A DNA stretch of 64,000 nucleotides from Cryptosporangium aurantiacum (GTDB lineage: Bacteria > Actinomycetota > Actinomycetes > Mycobacteriales > Cryptosporangiaceae): contig NZ_FRCS01000019.1 of the NCBI RefSeq assembly GCF_900143005.1, positions 1 to 64,000 on the forward strand. Direction: 5' to 3'. A program made the position numbers and the translations under genes. The notes under the pieces were generated by a model. The model was not told where the DNA came from and made no database searches. It saw nothing but the letters and a program-made list of their open reading frames with translations. Shown one piece after another: positions 1 to 6,818 of this stretch. Each line of letters opens with the position of its first letter. The stretch's first letter is position 1.

Positions 1-87
1 GACCCGCGTGGGCAGCCGCAGTGGGAGCGACGGACCGGGCGCCTGGACGCTACCCCGCCGGGCACCGTCCTACCGCCCATTGAATAA
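1..87 (+). CDS. Possible 3' end of a gene cut by the left edge
   Basis: Frame 1 is open from the first base to a TAA at 85-87 and gives 28 residues rich in Arg, Pro and Gly. Third positions are mostly G or C, as expected for a coding frame in this genome. No family is recognisable from so short a tail. It could equally be chance, so this is weak. Confidence 0.22.
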   Translation, partial: DPRGQPQWERRTGRLDATPPGTVLPPIE

Positions 88-303
88 GTAGCCGCGATTA
101 GCCCGTGTCTCTGTGCCCGCGTCGCTGACCTCGCCGCTTGTGGCTGGGGTCGCGACGCCGGTGTACGGGCGCTGTGGACGCTTGGCTTGAGCGCACTCGA
201 TCAAGGGGTGATGACGAACAGATAAGGCGGCATTGCGCGAAACGGGCACTTTGGAACTATGCATTGACGGAGGTCTCGTTCCTCTGCACGCCGGAAGTCG
301 TCG

Positions 304-501
304 ATGGTGCGTACGCACTCGACGAAGATCTGGCGCGTGACCCGAACCGTCAACGCGACTGCGCCGTCGCAGGATGAGTGGTCCGCGCTTCGACTCCCGA
401 TTGAGTCCGTCCGCGCTGATCTGATCCACGCGATCCGTCGGCAATTCGATCCACGGGAGGTATTTGTCCTGGTGTGGCCACGGACTTGGGAGATGGCTTG
501 A
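304..501 (+). CDS. Hypothetical 65-residue protein, doubtful
   Basis: The predicted peptide ends in a plausible amphipathic stretch (residues about 33-65, containing FDPREVFVLVWPR) and the frame has moderate G/C third-position bias, so it may be a real small gene or the remnant of a longer one. There is no clear ribosome-binding site before the ATG. The rest of 88-835 shows overlapping open frames on both strands with none clearly favoured, and I see no recognisable gene there. Confidence 0.22.
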   Translation: MVRTHSTKIWRVTRTVNATAPSQDEWSALRLPIESVRADLIHAIRRQFDPREVFVLVWPRTWEMA

Positions 502-740
502 GCGGCACAGTGGTGCTGATGGAGAAGTGGCCGGTGCTCGGTCGGCACGAAGTCACTCCACGAGACACCCGGCAAGGCCAGCGGAGCGAGCACCAGGAGC
601 GGCGCCGACGGAACGAGTCGCGCAGCGGGGATCAACGCGCCGATCAGCTGTTCCTCGAACCCGACAGGCGGTTTCGACCGATTCACGGCGGCCATCCTGA
701 CCGCCCACCGGCAACCCCCTCAACCCCGGAAACACCGAAT

Positions 741-768
741 GAGTGACCGGCGAATCCACCGGTCACTC
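741..768. terminator. Perfect inverted repeat, terminator-like
   Basis: Arms GAGTGACCGG (741-750) and CCGGTCACTC (759-768) pair perfectly around an 8-nt loop. No T tract follows, so a factor-assisted terminator or a protein-binding site are both possible. It lies just outside the left copy of the element-end repeat. Confidence 0.4.
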
Positions 769-835
769 GGGCTACTGGTTCGCTTCTGCAAGCGTGCTGT
801 AAACCGTGTCCAATGGTGGATCTCCACCAGGACTG

Positions 836-906
836 GTGTCCGAGGACCGAGCCCAACCATGAGCACACCGTCGCTGATACTGACCAGCGAAATCGCGCTT
901 CACTGA
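836..906. repeat. Left copy of element-end repeat, candidate attachment site
   Basis: This stretch aligns with 3497-3566 over about 70 nt, with one gap near the start and a divergent block of about 9 nt in the middle. Both copies open with GTGTCCGAG, the sequence at the 3' end of the tRNA-Leu gene (22609-22617 region). Together with the position of the first recombinase, this suggests the left end of an integrated element. The attachment-site role is inferred. Confidence 0.45.
859..906 (+). CDS. 15-codon mini-ORF, copy 1
   Basis: ATG to TGA encodes MSTPSLILTSEIALH. The second copy at 3519-3566 encodes a peptide of identical length, MSTPLFALTAELALV. The two share start, stop and frame, and several differences are synonymous or conservative (GCG/GCA, CTT/CTG, Ile/Leu, Ser/Ala). 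That pattern favours selection on a peptide over a bare DNA site, although the sample is tiny. There is no obvious Shine-Dalgarno sequence. Confidence 0.25.
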   Translation: MSTPSLILTSEIALH

Positions 907-916
907 GCGGGACGGA

Positions 917-1559
917 TCAGCCGTCCAGTTCCTCGATCCATTGAGCAACTGTCTGCTGGGTGTGGTGGATCGCGCCCGCATCGACACCCGTGGCTGTCCA
1001 GTCCTCGGGATCGAATCGGCGGACGGCTCCCAGCGCGTCCCGGAACGTCGCGCGAGTGAAGCCGGCGTCCTTCTCCGCGGCGAGCCGGAGGAGTTGTTCC
1101 TTCGTGAATCGGTCCAGGAGCGCGACTACGTCGATGTAGTCACGGACTTCCGCCCGGCCCCACAGCGCGAGGACTTTTGTCGGCGGCGAGGTCGTCGAGA
1201 TGGAGTACTGCGCCGAGTTCAAGGTCGACGGTAGGGCGGAGGCGCCCGCCGTCGGGGAAGATCTCGACTTCGCAGGCCTACCCGGTCCGCGGGTCGTGCG
1301 CGATGAAGCGATTGGCGTGCGGCGGTCGCGCCGCTTGGGTGATTTTCAGGCCGGCGGCGGTGAGTGCGCCTCGCAATGCCTCGGCGACTTGGACGGCCTC
1401 GTCGGGATCGATCTCAGTGAACAGGTCGACGTCGTGCGTCGCGCGGTCGACGAGGCCGTGGGCGATCATCGCGCCGCCACCGGCGAGCGCCAGGGTGTGC
1501 GCCTGCGGCAGCGATAGCGCGGTCTGGGTGATCTGCTCCTGGAGCGGGTCGAGCGCCAT
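917..1559 (-). pseudogene. AbiEii/AbiGii-type nucleotidyltransferase toxin, decayed
   Basis: The N-terminal frame begins with an ATG at 1557-1559 and carries a nucleotidyltransferase core: a Gly-rich GGGAMIAHGL segment followed by THDVDLFTE, with the two acidic residues expected in this fold. It is interrupted by an in-frame TAG at 1278-1280. Coding resumes in the same frame (CEVEIFPDGGRLRP) and then shifts at a run of four T on the plus strand (1175-1178) into the frame that finishes at 917 (KVLALWGRAEVRDYIDVVAL). Two independent lesions argue for a true pseudogene, although the homopolymer shift alone could be a sequencing error. It starts 2 nt after the upstream partner gene, the usual toxin-antitoxin layout. 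In the AbiE family the toxin is a nucleotidyltransferase. Confidence 0.75.
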
Positions 1560-1561
1560 CT

Positions 1562-1888
1562 TCAGGCGAAGCCCGCGGCGTCGATCAGCGGTTGCCAGGC
1601 GCGCCGGAGGTGGACCGGTAGCCAGAGCCGGTCCCAGAGCCGTACGAGTTCCCGACCGTTGATCAGTGACCGGATGTCGTCGAGGGTGCCTTCGCGCAGC
1701 ACGATTTCGTACAGCCGTGCCCGGCGGCTTTCCCGGCCGAGATCCCAGGTGACCGCCTCCGGATCCGGGCCGGTCCAATACACCCGCAGCGGCAGGTGGA
1801 CCTCGCCGTCCAGGGGGCCGCGCAGATCATCGACCGCAGACGGTAGCTCCGGGTCCTGCACCCAGCCCGGCCGGGCCGCCTCACTCAT
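1562..1888 (-). CDS. Putative partner (antitoxin-like) of the AbiEii-type toxin
   Basis: A 108-residue protein encoded immediately upstream of the nucleotidyltransferase remnant and ending 2 nt before its start codon. It has acidic and aromatic patches (VYWTGPDPEAVTWDL near residue 40) and a C-terminal helix-rich segment (RELVRLWDRLWLPVHLRRAW). I see no clear winged-helix motif. Short genes of this kind commonly precede AbiEii-like toxins in actinobacteria, so an antitoxin role is inferred from position. The chosen start is ATG 1886-1888; an ATG four codons upstream (1898-1900) is an alternative. It appears intact although its toxin is broken. Confidence 0.5.
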   Translation of the reverse strand: MSEAARPGWVQDPELPSAVDDLRGPLDGEVHLPLRVYWTGPDPEAVTWDLGRESRRARLYEIVLREGTLDDIRSLINGRELVRLWDRLWLPVHLRRAWQPLIDAAGFA

Positions 1889-2014
1889 ACACACCAGCAT
1901 AGTCAGAATGCCTGCGGCGATAGGCCCGGAACATGACCCACCATGCCGACCGGCGCCGGACGCCGCTGCATGGTCAACTGCGGTCAAGGGCGCCCGCCGA
2001 TCGAGGACGTCACG

Positions 2015-3412
2015 ATGACCACGTTGAAGCCCATCCCTGCTGATCCGTTCACCACCTGGATGGCCAGGCGACGACCGCGGTTCCGCCTCGATCTCGCTAC
2101 CGCTACCGCTCCCGCGCAGGGCCGGCGATTTGCGTTCTACGCGCGGACCTCGACCGTCGGCTTTCAGGACCCTTCCTCGTCGGTCGCCTGGCAACGCGAG
2201 GCCGCCACAGCGCTGATCGCCGGATCCGAGCGGATCATCGCTGAGTACGTTGATCTCGGCTGCTCGCGCCGCGTCAGATGGGAGCAGCGCCCCGAGGCGT
2301 CTGCGCTGCTCGCTGCCATTGGGTCAGCCAGCGCGAGATTCGATGCAATCGTGGTTGGTGAATACGAACGAGCGTTCTCCGGCCGCCAGCTCCAACAGCT
2401 ACTTCCGTACCTCACCGATCACGACGTCGAGCTATGGCTCCCCGAGTTCGACGGACCGGTACACCCCTGCGATCCGACACACGTGGCCGTCATGTTGCTG
2501 CTCGGGACGCAGTCAACGCGTGAAGTGCAGCGCTCCCGGTTCCGTGTCTTGGCCGCGATGCGATGCCAGACCATCGACCAAGGCCGATATCTCGGCGGCC
2601 GCCCGCCCTACGGCTACCGGCTCGTGGACGCCGGTCCGCATCCCAACGCGGTCCACGCCCAATGGGGACGCCGGCTACACCGCCTGGATCCCGATCCGGC
2701 GCCCGCCCTGAACGTGAGATGGATCTTCGCGCAGCGACTCTCCGGCTGCAGCCTGGCCAGCATCGCCCGTCACCTCAACGACGCTGGTATCAAGAGTCCG
2801 TCCGGCGCCGATCCCGGACGCAACCGCAACCGGGTCGGTGGGCCGTGGACGGTGCAGACCGTCGCCAGCGTGCTCGGCAATCCGCGTTATACCGGCCGCC
2901 AGGTGTGGAACCGCCAGGCCCGTGTCGATAACGTCCCGCCGGCCGGGTCCAGGCCAGGCACGCGGCGCTGGAATCCCGGTTATGACTGGATCGTCAGCGA
3001 GACGATTGCACACCCCGGTCTGGTCAGCGAATCCGACTTCGTCGCCGCCCAAGCGATCGACGCGACCCCCGGCACGCCTGTTCCGGCCCGGCGATACGCC
3101 TTGATCGGTCTGCTGATCTGCGCCATCTGCGGCCGCCGTCTCGAAGCGCATTGGTCCCACGGCCGGCCCGGCTACCGCTGCCGGCACGGCCACACCAGTG
3201 CCCGACGCAAACCAGCCGGCCATCCGAAGAACGTGTACTGGCGTGAAGACCACATCATCGACCGCGCCGCCGCACGACTCCGTGGAACCGCCGGGTCCGC
3301 CGACGTGCTCGACGGCCCGGAGACAGCGGCTCAGCTTCTGCGCGACACCGGCCAGGCGATCGAATGCGGCCAGGACGACGTCGTCCTCACCGCTGGCGTC
3401 AGCATCTGGTAA
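2015..3412 (+). CDS. Serine recombinase, element 1
   Basis: A 465-residue large-serine-recombinase protein. The N-terminal resolvase-type catalytic domain contains FYARTSTVGFQD with the candidate nucleophile Ser46. The mid region carries the recombinase-domain signature GRYLGGRPPYGYRL and NPRYTGRQVWNRQ. A zinc-ribbon-like segment follows (CAICGRRLEAHW and a later CRHGH). The start at 2015 is preceded by GAGG at suitable distance; an ATG at 1943 is possible but has no such site. Compared with the second recombinase (20979-22628) the long C-terminal coiled-coil is absent, but the end resembles shorter family members, so I do not call it truncated. Its stop lies 84 nt from the right copy of the end repeat, consistent with a recombinase at the element boundary. 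Confidence 0.85.
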   Translation: MTTLKPIPADPFTTWMARRRPRFRLDLATATAPAQGRRFAFYARTSTVGFQDPSSSVAWQREAATALIAGSERIIAEYVDLGCSRRVRWEQRPEASALLAAIGSASARFDAIVVGEYERAFSGRQLQQLLPYLTDHDVELWLPEFDGPVHPCDPTHVAVMLLLGTQSTREVQRSRFRVLAAMRCQTIDQGRYLGGRPPYGYRLVDAGPHPNAVHAQWGRRLHRLDPDPAPALNVRWIFAQRLSGCSLASIARHLNDAGIKSPSGADPGRNRNRVGGPWTVQTVASVLGNPRYTGRQVWNRQARVDNVPPAGSRPGTRRWNPGYDWIVSETIAHPGLVSESDFVAAQAIDATPGTPVPARRYALIGLLICAICGRRLEAHWSHGRPGYRCRHGHTSARRKPAGHPKNVYWREDHIIDRAAARLRGTAGSADVLDGPETAAQLLRDTGQAIECGQDDVVLTAGVSIW

Positions 3413-3459
3413 TCGACCGAACGTCGGAGACCACGAGTTTCCAGCCGAAAACGACGAGA

Positions 3460-3490
3460 CCCCCACCAGCGAAAACATCGCTTGTGGGGG
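3460..3490 (+). terminator. Hairpin downstream of recombinase 1
   Basis: A 13-bp stem with one mismatch (3460-3472 against 3478-3490) around the loop AAACA, followed by GTTTCTGTG. It stands 48 nt after the recombinase stop and directly before the element-end repeat. It could stop transcription or form part of the attachment region. Apart from this hairpin and the repeat, 3413-3782 holds no gene I can support. Confidence 0.55.
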
Positions 3491-3496
3491 GTTTCT

Positions 3497-3566
3497 GTGT
3501 CCGAGACCGAGCCGAACTATGAGCACACCGCTATTTGCGCTGACCGCCGAACTCGCACTGGTCTGA
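3497..3566. repeat. Right copy of element-end repeat, candidate hybrid attachment site
   Basis: Second copy of the repeat at 836-906. The segment TGTGTCCGAG at 3496-3505 is identical over 10 nt to 22608-22617 at the tRNA-Leu 3' end. If two elements were inserted in tandem, this would be the junction between the right end of element 1 and the left end of element 2. Confidence 0.45.
3519..3566 (+). CDS. 15-codon mini-ORF, copy 2
   Basis: Encodes MSTPLFALTAELALV, matching copy 1 at 859-906 in length, frame and eight or more residues. The same DNA can also be read in another frame from GTG 3499, so coding status is uncertain. It may be a leader peptide or simply part of a conserved recombination site. 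Confidence 0.25.
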   Translation: MSTPLFALTAELALV

Positions 3567-3782
3567 TTCGGCGAATCCCGAAGCCGAGCGAGGAGCGCGT
3601 CAGGCGCGGCTCCCGTTGACGGTCAACTCACCACGACCTGCTCCGGCTCGGCGAGGCAACGCCACGCCGGGACCCGCCGAACCTCTGCGGCACCAGCAAC
3701 GATGTCCAGCCGCAACAGAACCTTGCGAAGGGTCCCCCCATCGGAGCCGCCTGCTGGGTCTTCCACCACGACCGCCGACACT

Positions 3783-6761
3783 TCATAGACTCTTTATGCC
3801 GACAACGATACCTAGCTCCGTAAGGCGTTCTTGTATCCTCGCTGCCGCATCTGCAGGTAGGACCAACTTCAGAGTTCCTTGAAGATAGCTAATCTGCTGC
3901 TCATCAAGGGCTAGATACAGAAGTTTGAACAGACTTGCGTACGAGTCGGCGCTGTGCGTATCGCCGAGAATGGAGCTTGTGAACGAGAAAGTCACCTGCT
4001 TCTCGTCTGCACCAGAGCTCTCATCGCGCGGAGTGAACGCAGAGTCGTCAACCCTTGCAATTCGATCGGATGACCCATCTTTGACCGTCGACGCACCTGC
4101 ACCCCCGCTATCCACGGCAGGAGAAACACATTCACCGTCGTGCGCCGAAAGACCGCACACTTCACAAAGGTCCGGCCGAGGTCGGGCGAGCCTAAGACCT
4201 GTGCTGGTCAGATTAACTTGTCCCGGTGCGGTTACGGCAGCAGTGCTTCCCGTCCCATATACAACGTCAAGCTTCCCCTCAACAACAGCGTCGTAGATCG
4301 CCTGCTGCAAGTCGCGATCACCACCGTACAACAAGGGCAATCTGGGCGCACTGTAGAAAGCGGAACGAATGTCTGCGAGGGTCTTCCCGTAGTCTTGATC
4401 GCGCAAATTGAAAATCAGCGCCTTCGAGCCAAACTGACCTTTGTCAAAGACCTTATCTCGCTCCGCGAGGCTTTTCCACACCAACGTTCCATCAAGAGCG
4501 GTGTAATTGTCCTCGTCAAACGTTACTTCGTCAATATAACGCTCGCCGTCGGGGCTCGGCTGAGCCAGATAGATAACATGCTGAAAGGCACGCTTGAGAG
4601 CCTTCTCCAACTGCTGTTTTGCTGCCGCGAGCTCCTTCGTTCCAGTAGCTTTGAGATCGTCATCGCTTTGAACTTCCGGCGCAGCCAGCGCCCTCTGGCG
4701 TGCCAAATACTCGACCGCGACACCTCGTGCGAGACTGCGTCGCTGCGTGTTCGCAACCGCATAGACCGCACTACTTGCCCACTGCACCGGAAGGTCCCGA
4801 GCACCCCTCCCGAGCCCCATTGAGACATTGATAGCCGTCAATGTCGGCTCCTCCATCCCATTACGGAGGCTGTATTGCGACGGATCCAGTACGACCAGCC
4901 TACAGGTATAGGCCCTGTCGATACCCGCGGTCGTCAGCACGTCAGTGGCGTTCCGAAGAAGATCAGCCTTAACAAAGACAACGTCGCGAAAAGGACCACT
5001 GGCAACCAGACGCTGCACAAACTCCGCTATCACCTCGTCCCGCTCAACGTCGGTAATAGTTCGCCGAATGCTATTAACCAGCATTCGATGAGTAAGGCGA
5101 GTGGACAGGTAATAGCGGGCCGGCTTATTGTTTCCTTGGCCAGGTATGACTTCCACAGCACTCATGCCACGCGTCGGGTCTACAAGCTCTTCCAGGACTG
5201 TGTCTGCGTCCGTCAAGCTGTAGGTGACATCCGGAACGCTCATGGCCGCTTTAACTTCTGGTGCGCTTGCTCCGCGTCCACGGCCCGGTCGCAACGTACC
5301 GACGATACTCGCAAGGAAGATAAAAGTCGCGGCACGTTCGGCAGCTCGCGGGTTACTTGTCTTCCATTGCTGCTCTCGATCCATGTCCTGCTTACGTGCG
5401 GTACCAGAGGTACCATCGTGATTAACGACTTCAATCTCCGCAAGGCTACGGTAGTTCGCGATAGTGCGTTCATCTTCCACAAGCCCACTACCTAGCAATG
5501 CCTCCCGCACAGCACTATCAGAAAGCGGAAGATCTCCCGGACCCAACAACGACGGGACCCATTCGCCAACCCTACCTCGTTGCTGCTGCGCAAAAACAGT
5601 TGCTGCAAAGATCCTAATGGTGGAGCGGACACGTTGGAACCCCGTTACCTTGCTCCACTCCTCCTTCGCAATGCTCATAAGCATGGGGTGGAACGGATAG
5701 CACTCTGCGACCTGCTTTTCCCAATCCTGCTGCCAGCTATTGCCGGTCGCATCCCAGACGTTCTTCGCCCATGCCTTTTCTTTGAAGATTGGACGGTACT
5801 CACTGGCAGTAGCCGACAGCACCTCGGCCGCTGGCTCGGCTTCAAATAGCCGCCGCCGAAGAATATCCGCGAAATCTCCAACTTCGGTCACCGTGGCCGG
5901 AAGACCATTCCTCTCAAGTAGACTATTGAGATCATCTCGACGATCTCGCGCCTCTTTTGCGAGGGCAGTCTTGTCTCGCTCCGACGCAATCATCACAACA
6001 AGAAGTGCGACGCGCGGTACATCATTGATTACGTCCAGCAGAGCCCGGAGGAAGGCCATATCTTGCGCCGCGAGATCCGGCCTGGAAACCCCCTCCAGTC
6101 CGTTTCCGACGTAGTCCATGATCTCATCGATAATGATCAGGACCGGCCGATTGATTGCCTTTATGGCTTCGGCGATCTTATTCTTATCGCTCCAGTACGG
6201 TGCGTACCGTTCATACAGCGAATAGTCCCGGCTAAACAACCGCCAAAGGAACCGCTCGTAGAGACTAGTCGCGGGCCCATCAAGCTCCTTAACGCCTGCG
6301 CCTGGAGTCATATTGTCGCAAGGCAGGACTACGACATGCGGGCGACCAAGGTCAGCATCGAGATCGTGGCCAAGACGCTGCTTGGCCCGAGATGAGATGC
6401 CGCGGCCGAGCTCGGTCTCCATTAGCGCTCGGGGGTTGGCCCCGAGGTGATAAGCGCCGATGCAAGCGTGTGACTTCCCGCCGCCCATTCCCTGGTCGAG
6501 GCGAGTTACGGCGCGAGCTTTCAAATAGCCCTCACCTCCACCGATACGGATAGCGATTTCCGACAGGAGGTCTATCAATCGCTCGGTAGGGTGCGTAATC
6601 TCGCCATAATAGCCGGCATCCGCATACAGGGGTCGACTGACGCCAGATGCATGGACGGCCTGGAAAAGCGACATCTGAACATCGTCAATCTGACCCGCAG
6701 CGGTGACGATCTCGGAGCGAATTTTAAGCACCTTCCACCAAGGTGTTACCTTCGCTGCCAT
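3783..6761 (-). CDS. DUF499 P-loop ATPase of a defence-type cassette
   Basis: A 992-residue protein. Visible features are a Walker A variant GMGGGKSH at residues 91-98, a Walker B stretch PVLIIIDE at 206-213, long helical regions, and a late CEVCGLSAHDGEC zinc-knuckle-like motif near residue 865. This is the layout of DUF499 proteins, ATPases found beside DUF1156 methylases in defence islands. It is the last gene of a three-gene operon and begins 57 nt after the methylase. The predicted role is ATP-dependent action on DNA or protein partners during discrimination of foreign DNA; no activity is shown by the sequence itself. The gene is visibly less G+C-rich than the flanking genes, a sign of transfer. 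Confidence 0.85.
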   Translation of the reverse strand: MAAKVTPWWKVLKIRSEIVTAAGQIDDVQMSLFQAVHASGVSRPLYADAGYYGEITHPTERLIDLLSEIAIRIGGGEGYLKARAVTRLDQGMGGGKSHACIGAYHLGANPRALMETELGRGISSRAKQRLGHDLDADLGRPHVVVLPCDNMTPGAGVKELDGPATSLYERFLWRLFSRDYSLYERYAPYWSDKNKIAEAIKAINRPVLIIIDEIMDYVGNGLEGVSRPDLAAQDMAFLRALLDVINDVPRVALLVVMIASERDKTALAKEARDRRDDLNSLLERNGLPATVTEVGDFADILRRRLFEAEPAAEVLSATASEYRPIFKEKAWAKNVWDATGNSWQQDWEKQVAECYPFHPMLMSIAKEEWSKVTGFQRVRSTIRIFAATVFAQQQRGRVGEWVPSLLGPGDLPLSDSAVREALLGSGLVEDERTIANYRSLAEIEVVNHDGTSGTARKQDMDREQQWKTSNPRAAERAATFIFLASIVGTLRPGRGRGASAPEVKAAMSVPDVTYSLTDADTVLEELVDPTRGMSAVEVIPGQGNNKPARYYLSTRLTHRMLVNSIRRTITDVERDEVIAEFVQRLVASGPFRDVVFVKADLLRNATDVLTTAGIDRAYTCRLVVLDPSQYSLRNGMEEPTLTAINVSMGLGRGARDLPVQWASSAVYAVANTQRRSLARGVAVEYLARQRALAAPEVQSDDDLKATGTKELAAAKQQLEKALKRAFQHVIYLAQPSPDGERYIDEVTFDEDNYTALDGTLVWKSLAERDKVFDKGQFGSKALIFNLRDQDYGKTLADIRSAFYSAPRLPLLYGGDRDLQQAIYDAVVEGKLDVVYGTGSTAAVTAPGQVNLTSTGLRLARPRPDLCEVCGLSAHDGECVSPAVDSGGAGASTVKDGSSDRIARVDDSAFTPRDESSGADEKQVTFSFTSSILGDTHSADSYASLFKLLYLALDEQQISYLQGTLKLVLPADAAARIQERLTELGIVVGIKSL

Positions 6762-6818
6762 TTCATCCCCTCACAGGCTAGCTCGCAGAGCAATCGGCAC
6801 CGACCACCTTGGTTGATC

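Noticed and set aside
201-695. A 164-codon minus-strand frame near the left edge
   Set aside because: No domain, no ribosome-binding site and no codon bias better than overlapping frames on the other strand.
2015-3412. Recombinase 1 as a truncated gene because it is shorter than recombinase 2
   Set aside because: Its C-terminus resembles that of shorter serine recombinases and a terminator-like hairpin follows, so it is more likely a natural length variant.
4140-4823. A 227-codon plus-strand frame inside the DUF499 gene
   Set aside because: Antisense to a clearly coding P-loop ATPase; the product lacks recognisable features.
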